From Camellia lanceoleosa (Eukaryota > Streptophyta > Magnoliopsida > Ericales > Theaceae), in NCBI GenBank assembly GCA_025200525.1, contig CM045767.1, forward strand, positions 7,919,273 to 7,983,272: 64,000 bases of DNA. The letters are read 5' to 3'. The notes beneath the pieces were generated by a model that saw nothing but the letters and a program-made list of their open reading frames with translations, was not told the origin of the DNA and searched no databases. Shown in pieces: positions 22,045 through 33,084 of the stretch (positions are counted from its first letter, which is position 1; each line of letters starts with the position of its first letter). Made by a program: the position numbers and the translations under genes.

Positions 22045-22566
22045 ATGAATTTATTGCTATTGACCGTTCTTGATTTGACATACATTGGCAAGACACTGAG
22101 CCCAATGGAAACACACCATGCAAACTTGTAGGCTTTCTTATTTGCCACAATCATCTACTGGCCGACTCTGGGACTCATGATTGCAAGGACATTCGACGGT
22201 GAAACTTGCTCTCAAATCTTGAGCTATCTTCTTTTCATCTCCGTAACGTTTTCTTGTGCCTCTTTGTCCTCAATTCTTCTCCCAAATTTGCTTGGACAAT
22301 TTGTTTTACATGCGTCCTTGCCCATAATTCTTGCAGTTGCTGTCTTGTTTTATTTTCTCTAGAGAATTAAAATTGCAATTGGTGACAATTTCAACTCACA
22401 GACAATCGCAAATTCATTTGATTGGGTGCTAAACAAGTTCAACTCTGCAAGAGGTTGGGTGCAAGACAATTTAAACTCACAGACAATCGCAAATTCATTT
22501 GATTGGGTGCTAAACAAGTTCAACTCTGCAAGAGGTTGGGTGCAAGACAATTTAAACTCATAGACA
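22045..22566 (+). pseudogene. Unrecognised membrane protein with 27-residue repeats, broken
   Basis: I do not recognise the family. From ATG 22045 the frame encodes a hydrophobic start (MNLLLLTVLDLTYIGK), then TLSPMETHHANL, a TAG at 22129-22131, and then three or so hydrophobic stretches (AFLFATIIYWPTLGLMI, LSYLLFISVTFSCASL, LPNLLGQFVLHASLPIILA). A second TAG follows at 22360. After it comes a repeat of 27 residues (81 bp), NFNSQTIANSFDWVLNKFNS then ARGWVQD, two full copies and part of a third. The diverged relative at 48911-49449 has TGG (Trp) where the first TAG stands. Conservation at the protein level between copies suggests a once-real multi-pass membrane protein. Confidence 0.5.
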
Positions 22567-22904
22567 ATCACAAATTCATTTGATTGGGTGTGAAACAAGT
22601 TCAACTCTGAATTTACGATTGTTTGCGAGTTTAAATTGTTTTGCACCCAACCTCTTGCAGAGTTGAACTTGTTTTGCACCCAATCAAATGAATTTGCGAT
22701 TGCCTATGAGTTTAAATTGTCTTGCACCCAACCTCTTACAGAGTTGAACTTGTTTAGCACCCAATCAAATGAATTTGTGATTGTCTGTGAGTTGAAATTG
22801 TCACTAATTGCAATTTTAATTCTCTTGCGAAAATAAAACAAGGTAGTAACTGCAAGAATTATGAGCAAGGATGCATGTAAAACAAATTGTTCAAGCAAAT
22901 TTGG
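22282..22904. repeat. Large inverted repeat, arms about 300 bp
   Basis: CCAAATTTGCTTGGACAATT at 22282 has its inverted counterpart ending at 22904 (AATTGTTCAAGCAAATTTGG). Both arms run inward through the ATTGCAATTTTAATTCTC block and the 81-bp tandem units, meeting near 22600. The left arm has two full 81-bp units and a partial one, and the right arm about two. Transcripts across it would form a long hairpin. Confidence 0.85.
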
Positions 22905-22907
22905 CAA
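22704..22907 (-). pseudogene. Inverted copy of the membrane-protein tail
   Basis: The minus strand encodes PNLLEQFVLHASLLIILAV, then FYFRKRIKIAISDNFNSQT and the 27-residue repeat, with no stop at the position of the second TAG of the plus-strand copy (here a CGC/AAG-type reading). It is the other arm of the inverted repeat, and lacks the N-terminal half. It ends directly against a TGTAGACACCC LTR terminus at 22907-22922. Confidence 0.5.
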
Positions 22908-23225
22908 AATTAGGGTGTCTACAGTTGCTCTTCATTGACAGAGCTCGAAGTCATTTTACGACGTGAGTGAATGTCAAAGCCCGAAGATGACCCATTTGAC
23001 AAGATCGTAAGACTTTGGAAAAAACAAACAAATGCACACACAATTGGTTGAACCTGAGGGTTTCCTACGTATCCCGTTGCAAGGAATCAAACCTGCATAG
23101 TTCAAGAGCAAGATGCAAAATGATATGTAAAACATAACTTATGATCATGCAATGAAATACAACAAAGACAACGATGTGACACTGAATGAAAGCATAAATC
23201 AGAGCAAAAAAAATCCAACCGTGTT

Positions 23226-23690
23226 TCACACAAGGAATAGTGAAATCCAATCGCTCCATTCGCGAGAGGAGGAATAGTGAAATCCAATTGCTTCATTCGC
23301 GAAAAGAGGAATAGTGAAGTCCAATCGTGTCTTTTCGCGAGAGGAGGAATAGTGAAGTCCAAACGTGTCTTTTCGCGAGAGGAGGAATAGTGAAGTCCAA
23401 ACGCATGAAGTCCAAACACGTCTTTTCGTGAAAGGAGGAATAGTGAAGTCCAAATGCGTCTTTTCGCGAGAGGAGGAATAGTGAAGTCCAAACATGTCTT
23501 TTCGCGAGAGGAGGAGTAGTGAAGTCCAAACGTGTCTTTTCGCGAGAGGAGGGATAGTGAAGTCCAAACGTGTCTTTTCGTGAGAGGAGGAATAGTGAAA
23601 TTTGAGATTGAAGATCTTTTGATTGGATAAACATGAAATTCTAATTTTGAAGTCCAAACACGTCTTTTCGTGAGTGGAAGAAGGTATGGT
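23226..23690. repeat. 38-bp minisatellite in unit A
   Basis: About ten copies of a 38-bp unit containing GAGGAATAGTGAAGTCCAAA and CGTGTCTTTTCGCGAGA lie in direct tandem, with a few degenerate or shortened units at the ends (23401-23415 and 23590-23670). The long minus-strand frames across it (23102-23764, 23226-23657, 23293-23634) are repeat artefacts: three overlapping frames are all open. Confidence 0.85.
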
Positions 23691-23892
23691 AGAGTGATTT
23701 CTTTGTTTTTGTTTGATTTGATTGATTTTTGATTGAATTTTGTTTTGTTTTTTTTTCTCTTCAAATTACCGTGCGCCTATACATATACTGATATGTACAC
23801 AGATATATACAAGAGATATATACGGTATATGTATGCAAAACACGCAAAAAGAAGACATAAAATGTATGGATGTGGGGATAAGGCGTTACACA

Positions 23893-24254
23893 CCCCCAAG
23901 CTCAGGCTTAGCTCCTTGGTCCCTCAACCACTGAGCCAAGCCACTCTTGTGACAAGATATGCAAACGAAAATTATATATATAGATATGAGGCATATATAC
24001 ATAAAACTAAAACAAAACAAAAGAAACAATTGTTGTGGGGTTACCTCGGGTTTAACTCCTTGGTCCCTCAACCACTGAGCCAAGGCACTCCTGTGACATG
24101 ATATGCAAATGAAAATTATATACATAGATATGAGACATATATACATAAAACTAAAACAAAACAAAAGAAACAATTGTTGTGGGGTTTGAACCCCCGACCT
24201 CAGGCTCAACCTTTCAGCCTTCAACCACTGAGCCAAAGCCACTCTTGTAACAAA
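23893..24254 (-). mobile_element. tRNA-derived SINE-like segment, triplicated
   Basis: On the minus strand, 24254-24182 reads TGGCTCAGTGGTTGAAGG (pol III A-box-like) and, about 35 bases on, GGGGGTTCAAACCCC (B-box-like), the layout of a tRNA-derived SINE head. Two further copies of a roughly 145-bp unit (about 23893-24040 and 24041-24181) repeat the A-box part and an A-rich tail containing AAAACTAAAACAAAACAAAAG, with decayed B-boxes (AAGGAGTTAAACCC and AAGGAGCTAAGCCT). The 24.18-kb copy has the best promoter boxes. Confidence 0.55.
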
Positions 24255-24642
24255 AATTTAGACAAATATGTATATAATACATAAATATACAATACATATA
24301 CATATATGTATACAATTCTCCCACCTTTCTCTCTTCGAGAACTGGTTCCACACGAGGCCTCGCCTTTTGCGTTAGCCGGCCGACAAACGCCTCAGCTCTC
24401 TCTCTCTCTCTCTCTTTGTCTGTGTCTCTCTCGTCTTCTTCTCCTTCTTCTCTGTCCCTATCTTCTTCTCCTCTTCCTTCTTCTTCTTCTCCATTCTCTT
24501 CTGTCTTCTTCATTCTCTTCTGTCTTCTTCTTCGTTTCCTCTGTGAGAGAGATAGAACAGAGAGACTCAGGGAGACAGAAATCGGTCTGCTCTCTGCCAT
24601 TTCTCTGACCCTTCTTTCTTTTACACCTCTCAACTCTTACAC

Positions 24643-25149
24643 ATGGCCTCCTCATCTCATCCCCTCACTCTGTTTTTGGACCTGAATGATCCCATAAGCT
24701 CTGCTGGACCGAGTGCCCCTGCTCCTACTTTTACTCCTCTTAACTTTCCTATGCTATCAATCGAGCAAATAATGGCAGTTCAATCTGACATTAAGGCCAA
24801 CCATTATACGCTGAAGTCTTGCATGGAGACAATGACTGCGGTCTCCAAGTTGTCTCACCAGCTGCAGAATAAAACGAGTGAGGTACAACAGTTGAACTCC
24901 CAACTCTCTCTACTCTAACGCATGTACAAAGATGAGTGATCAGAGATTTGCACGCTGAAGGCAGAAAACAAAGAATTGAAACGAAAGGCTACCGTCATGG
25001 CCCGATTTGGAGCACCTTTGTATTTTGCTTTTGACAGCCAACAGGGAGTCAACCCTCTCGGTGGTCCTGTAAGCACTGATGCAGGGCCTTTGAGGGTTTC
25101 CTCAGATGAAACCATGAGGAAGAAATCAGCAGGAGAGTCAAGCAAGTGA
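24643..25149 (+). pseudogene. Small coiled-coil ORF carried by unit A, two stops
   Basis: The frame starts [20 protein letters not shown] and continues through [20 protein letters not shown] and [20 protein letters not shown], then TAA at 24916. It stays open in the same frame apart from one TGA (about 24934): SEICTLKAENKELKRKATVM, then a Gly/Ser-rich tail to TGA at 25147. The heptad-like L/K/E/Q spacing suggests a coiled coil. No family is recognised. A CT-rich leader (24395-24540) and an AATAAA at 25378 frame it like a transcription unit on the strand opposite to Tat pol. No counterpart is seen in unit B. Confidence 0.45.
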
Positions 25150-25246
25150 GGTCAGCGCGTGGTCGTCATCAGAGGTCTGTGTGTGGCCGCTGCCGGAGAA
25201 GAAAGAAGAAAAAGATCCCTCTCTCCCTCTCTCTCTCATTTTTTTT

Positions 25247-25278
<32 letters not shown>

Positions 25279-25283
25279 TTTGT

Positions 25284-25315
<32 letters not shown>

Positions 25316-25377
25316 TTCTCTTTTTTTTTTTGCTTTTCTTTTATTATTATTTGTATGTATTTTGTACAAATGTGATC

Positions 25378-25383
25378 AATAAA
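25378..25383 (+). terminator. Candidate poly(A) signal AATAAA
   Basis: AATAAA follows TGTGATC and precedes a T-rich stretch, about 230 bases after the end of the coiled-coil frame. Confidence 0.35.
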
Positions 25384-26400
25384 ACAAGTTTTTTTTTTGT
25401 TTTTTATGAAACTCCGAATAACAATTCCGAATAATGGACATAAAATAGACACTTTTTATGCAATTCCGAATTCCGAACAATGCACATAAAATGGACACAA
25501 AAACTGACAAAACTTGATAAAAAGACCCAAAACTAGACACAAAATGGACCCAAATAGAGTAACAGGTACGAGACAAAATACCAACTCTACGGATTATTGG
25601 AACAAAATAAAATAAACAAAATTCTTTCTTTTATTTATGTACTTATTTACTTAGTAGTATTATTATCATTTATTACTATTATTATTCAACTCAAAATAAA
25701 CAAATTGATTTGTTTTTATATATATAAATATATATTTTATAGTATTTATTTATTTATATACTCAAATAACATAAAAAACACATTTTATATGAATAAAAGA
25801 AAACAACCCCCTTTTTCTTTTTGTTTTTTTTTTTATAAAATTTTATTTTTATATTTTTTTGCTTTGTAGTTTTAAACATTAGCTTCAGGGAGACTCATTG
25901 TTTTTGAAAACCTTTCTTCTTTTTTTTTTTTTTATGTTTTATTTTGTAAAACAATGATCGGGGTTAGACCCACTAGTTTATAAAAACAAATTTTTGTTTT
26001 TGTTTTTGTTTTTTTTGTTTTTGTGTGTGGATGATCTCTTCTTGCGAATTTTTTGTATTGTGTTTGCATATGACGAATGGACAGAAATTGCATGATAATA
26101 TTCCAGATACTTGTGCTTGATTCATGAATCGAATAACAATTTACAACCGGACAAAATGTACAATACAACTCGATAACAAGAAAACATAATGGAAATAATT
26201 CAAAACTATTACAACAGACTTGGTATAAGAAAACAAGACTCAAAATACATCCACAACACAAGAGGACAAAGAGCAGCCTTTTGGTCCATCACCATCACAA
26301 CACAAGTGCAATCGGCCCACCACCGACGTCTGATTTGAACCTCAAGAGGGCACGGCCGACCCCATTGAGGTACGCATCAACCTTTACGAGTGGTTAGGTG
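25384..26400. other. AT-rich spacer in unit A
   Basis: No gene is seen. ATTCCGAATAATGGACATAAA and close variants recur at 25425-25500. The rest is T-rich with (TTTTTG)n runs, then a moderately complex stretch (26260-26400) leading into the antisense gene. Confidence 0.45.
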
Positions 26401-26401
26401 A

Positions 26402-27797
26402 GTGTCCTGCTATCACCCACTACTCCTTCTCATATCCTATAAATGGTGCTCTCATACTGTTGTTTCTAGCAGAAAAGCAAGTCTTTCACTTTTTGCTCTC
26501 AAAATAGAGGTGTTGCCCATCCATAGGCTCCAAGGCTGGAAAACCACTTTGGATGGCTCGGAAAAGGTGAACTTTTGTGGGTTCGGGCTAAACACTCTTT
26601 TTCCAATGAGCCATACTTCACTGCTTTTCCATTTCTTCATGTCATTTGCTTCGGTGTTGGAATCCAATCACACATGTATTCCGCTTTGGTTCACAAGAGA
26701 TGTGTCCGACACTTGAAGAATTTCAAGCATTGATGGAATCTCAACGTGATAAAGAAATCATGCTTCAACCCCGTTTTGGCCATGCTCAAGCTTTAGGACG
26801 GATGTGTGGGCTTACTTTGCAAAAGGCTCGATCCTTGGCTCACAATGGGGAATTAGACATTCCGGATTTGATTAGTCGGTTTTCCACTACCGGTGATAAA
26901 GAGAACCTCCTTTGGCGGGGTTATTGTCAGCATGCCCTCTACTTATGCTTACTTACACACTTCCTTCTTGCCCTTAGTCACGGTGGAGCTAGCATTAAAC
27001 TGATTGAAGTAGCCCAATGCCTTAAGGAGGGTAAGAGTTGTATGGGCTTAGTGTTGGCCGAGACTTTGACAAGTTTAGATGCTTTTTATCGACGAGAGAC
27101 TACTCGATTTGCGGGGAGTCCATTATTTCTCCAGGTATTTTTTTTCCGCCCTTCTTATTTATGATTCTCACATCACTTGGCACTCAATCTCTATTTTTCT
27201 CTCGAAACCCTTTTCTTACTTTTCCCTCAACGTACATCTCTCTATTATTTTGTTCTCTCTTATTTTCCTTTCGTCCTCAGGTGTGGTTGATGGATAAGTT
27301 GAAAGTAATGGACCACTGCCCTGATTACTTGGCCAGAACTTACTCTCTTCGCTCATAACTAGTGGAGTTCTCCTCAGAGGGAATATGGTGCCACTGGATG
27401 TGCAGTAGGTCTACAATTGACATTGCTTGGTGTAGCCCTTAGCTTAACTTGGCTACGATGAGTTACAGCATGTCCCGGCAACCAGGTATATAGTTGATTG
27501 GCCTTACACACTGTGTGTTCTATTTTCCATTCAGGTTCAGATACCAGTTTAAACATGATTAGACTTGTCCAGATAAAGGGATAAAGTACCCAGCTCCATT
27601 TCTCATTCGTAGTTCGTACTTTCCTCGATACCTTACTGCTTGGAGCATGAGAGAATTTCTGACTCCTGCCCTGAATTTCAATTACATCCTTCCTAGTGAG
27701 TACTTGGCTTGGCTCGAGGACGAGGAATAGATTAGGCTGACTTTGGTTACAGAGACTTCTACAGGTACGAGAAGGAGACAGAGAATCGACACTTGAC
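26402..27797 (+). pseudogene. Plant-mobile-domain/DUF7745-type gene, copy A
   Basis: These plant-specific proteins have a conserved W-N-P-x-T-H-x-F-x-F-G...P-T-x-E-E-F-x-x-L-M layout and are often found with transposons. Here exon 1 encodes GFGLNTLFPMSHTSLLFHFF, shifts frame near 26645, then CWNPITHVFRFGSQEMCPTL, GRMCGLTLQKARSL, LLWRGYCQHALYLCLLTHFL and LAETLTSLDAFYRRETTRFA, ending LFLQ. The intron is 27135-27280 (CCAG/GTATTT ... GTCCTCAG/GTG), and exon 2 opens VWLMDKLKVMDHCPDYL. Exon 2 then has TAA at 27356 and several more stops. The intron sits at the same codon as in copy B (34878-36228). It lies antisense to the Tat element that carries it. Exact function is unknown. Confidence 0.65.
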
Positions 27798-27890
27798 TCA
27801 TCCATGCCCCTAGTTTATTGCTTTGTCTTTTCTTTTCAAGTTTTTATGTAAAAACAACTTTGTTTTGAAGAATGTACTTGTGTTAAAATC

Positions 27891-27896
27891 AATAAA
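27891..27896 (+). terminator. Candidate poly(A) signal AATAAA, copy A
   Basis: TGTTAAAATCAATAAAATTA lies about 95 bases after the gene end. Copy B has GTATTGAAATCAATAAAATT in the matching place (36373), so the signal is shared by both. Confidence 0.5.
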
Positions 27897-28052
27897 ATTA
27901 AAGTGAGTATTGAAAAGTTTCCTTTTGTGTTTGTAAAAAGTAAAATTTTGAGAAACTTTTTAAATCTTTTTTCGGAAATGGTCACCACCAGATACACACG
28001 GAATCAATCCTAAGTTGTACAACCCCAGATCAGAAAATCATAACTACCCCCT

Positions 28053-28620
28053 GTAGACATCCCATTTTTGACCGTCCTCAAGACTTGGATGTTCTTGCAG
28101 GTACATCCAAAGAACAAGTTTGATCGCTCCTCGAGTACTCAACTTTCGCGATGGAATGCTCCAGGTTTGATCCTTCCAGACCCTATTTCCATTCTGTCTC
28201 ATATTTGGACCTGTAGACGTCCCCGAATGTCCCGGGAAAATCCCCCGTTTTGTTCATATGGGCTTACTACTGTTCAAGACTCAAATGTCATGATTCTGAA
28301 TCTAATCTCGCAGAGTGCAATGCGAGACTGATAAATCACCAAAGAGTCCAAATCCGGCAAATCGTTTTGAAAAATAGATTTTTTTTAAAGAAGTTCCAAA
28401 CATGGACTGCTTTGCTAGATACAGACTCGCCACCTAAATATTTTATTTTGGGGGAATTTAGGAAACCCTGACTCGTTTGCCTAAGGTCATGTGTCCGTCA
28501 TTACCAAAGTTGCCTCGGCTCGGGAACTTGGGTACGATTGGGGAGGTCACTTCGTGAGTACCCCCGCTCGCCCGATCAAAGATCAGCCTCTACTAACCAT
28601 GATATTGAGTTTTGAAAACA
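28053..28620 (+). mobile_element. Plus-oriented LTR start, Tat-type
   Basis: TGTAGACATCCCATTTTTGA at 28053 is the typical start of plant Tat-lineage LTRs. It is followed by CCGTCCTCAAGACTTGG, then by GACTCGCCACCTAAATATTT and GGGGGAATTTAGGAAACC (about 28426-28470), which resemble the 3' half of such LTRs. The first 40 bp match the inverted terminus at 32560, but the rest does not, so the two termini belong to different LTR subfamilies. The right end is not defined; no primer-binding site was found. Confidence 0.45.
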
Positions 28621-31600
28621 TTATGTGCTCTTATTCCAATTATTAGCCTAGATTTACTACGTGATGCGCACAGCATACAAATATAGACCGAATCGCCTGA
28701 ATTGGAACAAAACATCTCATGTTTGTTTTTGAAAGCGGTTTGCTACTTGTAAGTAGGCTAAAATGTGGATTTGTCACCTTCAGGTGGGCTTAGAAAGCAT
28801 GATTTTGCCACTCTCTAGTGGGCTTAAAACTCACAGTTGATACATTATTCCAATTCAGATAATCCAACTTTCACCCACAGGCATTCAGGCAGATATATCA
28901 CATAAGCACATAGCCTCATGGTAAGCATACTATCATAGCAACACTCACACACATGCAAGGATGCTAAAGCGTAAATGCTTACCTAGTACTCCAAGCCAAA
29001 ACAGAAACTAGTTACTAATCAAATGCATGATTCTAGTTCATGTTAAGATGGCTAATGCAACACATGCAAGATGCAACTACAATAGGCTCGGCTATTCTAA
29101 GATGGTAGATGATGATGCTACAGCTAACACATATTCAACTTAGAATTGAAATACAAATGCAGTTAGTATGATGTGCCGAGCCCGGTGCATGCAAAACAGA
29201 TGAATGAATGCAAGCATGCGAACATAAGTATGCTAATTTAAACGTGCCCTAATCTAACCACTAAAAGCTGGTGAATGAAAGGGAGAAAGACGTGGGGTTG
29301 GAAGACGTACACATACTCACGCACACTTATTACACAATTGCCCTTGCTCGGAGGGTTCGAATAAATTATACAAACCAAATAAATAATTAAACTATTCTAG
29401 CTAATTAAATATTACAAAACTTCTAATTAATTATCAAATTAAATAAGCTATGGAAAGCAGTAAAAGGGGCTCGGGAAGAGGGATGCACGCATGCTCGGAT
29501 TGGCTTTGCCTGAAAATCCATTGCCATGACAAAAACTGCCTCTGTTTACACTGCCTTGCCCCTCTGAAATTTATGAAAGTTTCCAGAGTCCTTCTGAATC
29601 ATTCTCTAAGTGTTGTAGAGTGCCGTCGGCCACAATTCAAATCCACCGGCCATGATAACAGGCTTATCGACCAAATATTGAACCACCGGCTGGACATTGA
29701 TGGTCGGTCGGCCATTTCTTCCTGCAGAGCCTTGTTTTGACAGCAACAAAGGACAGACAGTGCATGGCATGGAAATTCAAAGCATTGTGTGCATGGCCAC
29801 TCTCCCAATCATGCTATGGACTCAAGGGAGTGTGGCCCTCAGTCCTCGGGCCACCAATTACGCATTTTGATGCACGATGGCCAAAGGTACCAAGTTTGCA
29901 AATCAATGTAAATGCATGCAACAAAACTCATAAGTGCTACACGCCGTATCATGTTGAGATCAAGGACATCGGCAACCGAGGATTGAGGCGCGTTACGTCA
30001 CTTTGAGTATGAACGCCCCTCATTCCTCATGCTTGGTTTGACACCCCAAACCAAGCAAAATGTAATGCAAGTATGCAACATGTCTCAAGCATGCAATATG
30101 AGGCTAAGGTAACAAATATGCCAAGTGCAATGTGCCAAACATGCAATATACAATGCAATGCAACCTATCATGCAAGCTAGGATTTGGAATGCAACTAGCT
30201 AAACAACATGCAAACGTGCAAAGATGAGACAATACAAGCATGAAACCAAAGTAATGCAACATGTCAAAACATGCAATAGTGGACTTAAACCGCAAAGGGC
30301 AAACCTCAGCCTTGCCATAAACAATGGCCAAAGATGATGCAAATGATGGACAAATGCTCAAGCAACATGCACACCAATGGGCCTAAAGCTAAGGCACAGA
30401 AGATAACTTTCAAGAACACTCAAGAGATGATAAACATGGACATTAGACCAACATGTTAAACTCTGAAAATGCATAGAGGATGATGCCAAATCAACCATGT
30501 TCTGCAAGTAAGGCATGCAATAATGACCAAAACTTGAAGCCAATAAAGGGGTCCAAATCATAGCTATGTCAACCAAACCCAAAAGGACCAAAATGGCTTA
30601 AAACAGTCCTAAGGCACTCCAAAACAAGACTAAAGCATGCATGGAATGTGGTCAAAACATGCAAAGAAATGGATGCAAAACAAAGGGGGATTTAAGGCCA
30701 CAAAGAGGGCATTCTACTACAACCACCACAACCAAACATGGCATGGATTATGTGATGAAAAACAGAGTTTTAATATGCAAAAGGGAGCCCTAAAACTCAC
30801 TGATATGGCAGCTAAGGGACTCAAACCAAGAGGCATGCACAATGACTCATTTTAAGGTACAAAAGGACACCTCTCCAAAGCATGGAAAGGATGATGAATG
30901 CAAGCATACAAGCATGGATTATAGACTGAAATAGCATGGGAAATGACTCCAAATCATTGAAACAACCCAACTAAAACATGCTAATGACTCACACACTCAA
31001 GGCTCACAAGCCAAAATACATGGTGGCTATACCAAACATGGCAAATATGACCAAATCAATAACAAACAGACCTTAAGCATGGCAAAACATAACTAAAAGC
31101 TTCATGAAGTCAAGCTAAAGTATGCAAGCATGATGGCCTAAATGCATGGCACATGTTGGGACAACAAAGGGGATTACTAAGCAAGTATGTGATGCATGTA
31201 ATGGACAATAAATCCGACCAAAAACAGAGGTATAATATGACCAAATAACACCCCAAAACCTCTGAAATGAAGCTAAGAACAACTAGGCATGCATGCTACC
31301 CTTATGAGCCAAAAACATAAACAAATGAGACACAAGGGAGAGGGGTGTCCCTCCCCTATGCAAGACCTCAAAACCTCTTCTTCACCACTGAAAATCCTCT
31401 GGATTTCAGTGGTGAGAAAACAATGCACAAAAGTATTCAAAGCTCAACCAAAGAAAGCATAAAATGGGCCAAACAAGGCCTAAGAGGGGGAGGTCGACCC
31501 CAAACACAAATGAGACCTTAATGAAACATCTTAATCATGAAAAGTCAAAGTTTTTATCAGTTATACACAAAGCTCAAAACAGCATGCAAAGTGGGTTAAA

Positions 31601-32479
31601 AGCTAGTGCAAGAATGGGGAATATAAAGTAACTAACTCACCCTTAAAGAACACTTGAAGAACAGCAAGTCCAGCCCCTTTCTTCTGATCAAAACCAACTC
31701 AAAACTCTAAGAACAACCTCCCAACACCCCCAAAACCGAAGTATGGTGTAATACTAGGTGCCTTAGTGCAAAACTAAGAACAAAACACCCTTTTAGGCCC
31801 TCTAACACACACAAATGAAGAGAGAGAGAGGGAGATATAGAGAGAGAAAGTGATATATGAGATATATCAGATGTATATGTCTGATTTGTTCAACCTCTTC
31901 AAAGGAGAAGCAAGGCTTCTTTATATAGAGGAAGACAAGGTGTTAAGCTTCTAAGGGAAGCTAATACAAAAGGGTCAAGGGGGTCAAGCTTCTCAAGGAA
32001 GCTAAGGCAAATGGTGCAAGCTTCTTGTGGAAGCTAAGACAAAGGGTCAACCTTCCTCAAAAAGCTTGAGCAAAGGGTGCAAGCTTCCTTGGGAAGCTAA
32101 GAACAAAAGGGTGCAAAGGGTGCAAGTCCTCCATACACGTGTATGGAGGACAAGTCTGTGCACTCCAGCTGGCACAGCTGGCATGCACCATGCTCAAAAA
32201 AGGCAAAAGGGGGGTATCGGCCAGAGAATGAGGCAATCGGCCAAATAAATGGTCAGCCGACCACATAAAATGCTGACCGGCCATCACCAATGGCCGGTAG
32301 CATTAAAATAAGGCCGGTGGCCTCAAGCCAAGGCCGGTGGGTATCAAGGATAGCTAACAAGCTACTCTCTACCCTCAGGTGCAAAAACAAACAAGTTCTT
32401 GGTGCAAAACCAAGGATAAAACAGGTAAGTTAAGAGATCCTGAGGCAAGTCGCGTAGCCGAGACCTCCGAGAACTTAAA
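28621..32479. other. LTR-like DNA without genes, CATGCAA-rich
   Basis: No credible gene is seen in 3.9 kb. From about 28.9 to 31.3 kb the words CATGCAA, GCATGC and ACATGC recur very often, which gives a spurious composition signal. At 29.62-29.72 and 32.21-32.35 kb there are clusters of GGCCGGTGG and CGGCCA, a motif seen again at 34.78-34.88 kb in front of the antisense gene of unit B. A run of AAGCTTCT/AAGGAAGCTAAG repeats lies at 31940-32100. I infer this is mostly the long 3' LTR of unit B. Confidence 0.4.
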
Positions 32480-32560
32480 ACGAACACAAACATGGATGAT
32501 CACCAAGTGTTCAAATGGTGACGTCCAAGTCTTGAGAACGGTTAAAAATGGGGTGTCTAC
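32480..32560 (-). mobile_element. Start of the minus-oriented Tat LTR (unit B 3' LTR)
   Basis: The plus strand reads GTCTTGAGAACGG then TTAAAAATGGGGTGTCTACA, the inverse of TGTAGACACCCC. It is followed at once by GTTGCCCCTCTTTGACAGAA, which on the minus strand is a purine-rich stretch (GTCAAAGAGGGGCAAC) suited to a polypurine tract. This fixes the LTR/internal junction of unit B at 32560/32561. The other end of the LTR is somewhere between 28.6 and 32 kb. Confidence 0.65.
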
Positions 32561-33084
32561 AGTTGCCCCTCTTTGACAGAACTCGAAAGTCATAACAATG
32601 ACGGGAGTGAGTGTCAAAGCCTAGACACGACCTATTTTTGACAAGGCCGAAGATTTAGACAAAACATACAAGCTACAGATAAAGGTATGCGCCCGAAGGC
32701 AGGGGCAAAATGCAAGAACAATGCACAAAGCAAAGCATAACTTACGATCATGCGAAGAAAGCTGTAACGAAGCATATACATACAATAAATGCAACAATTT
32801 AAGCAATCTAACATAAATCCAACTACATTACAATGCAGAAAGGATGTAAGAGAATTATGTAATTCTCGCTACGTTTCACGCGGAGAATATAATACCTGTG
32901 CAGTTCGTCTGGTCGCGCCAGCTTCAAATGAACCGTACATACAATATCGTGCCTGTAAGAGAAAGAAACTTAACAGGTGCAATATTGTTAGCAGTTTGCA
33001 TAACAATGCAATTGAAAGTGCGTGACAATGCAAACCGAGTGGAAAGCATAACAATGCGACTTGGGGCAAGCATAACAATGCTAT

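Larger units (their letters stand above)
22907..28052 (-). mobile_element. Tat-lineage Ty3/gypsy 3' part (unit A)
   Basis: At 22907-22922 the plus strand reads AATTAGGGTGTCTACA, the inverse of the TGTAGACACCC LTR start. It is followed by GTTGCTCTTCATTGACAGAG, which matches GTTGCCCCTCTTTGACAGAA after the LTR end at 32560. The segment then parallels unit B: a GTCAAAGCC block, a minisatellite, an antisense two-exon gene and an AATAAA. It stops at 28052, where a plus-oriented LTR begins. No pol remains. Only 16 bp of its own 3' LTR is left, replaced by the inverted repeat at 22282-22904. Confidence 0.65.

Noticed and set aside
23102..23764. 220-codon minus frame with SSREKTRLDFTIPPLAKR-like repeats
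   Set aside because: Translation of the 38-bp minisatellite; three frames are open and none has a start or domain of its own.
24306..24608. 100-codon Ser/Leu-rich frame before the coiled-coil ORF
   Set aside because: A CT-rich leader translated in several frames; no domain, and other frames are equally open.
28053..32560. A 4.5-kb DNA transposon with 40-bp terminal inverted repeats
   Set aside because: The end sequence is a typical plant LTR start, both flanks continue as Tat internal sequence, no target duplication is present and no transposase was found; opposing LTR termini explain it better.
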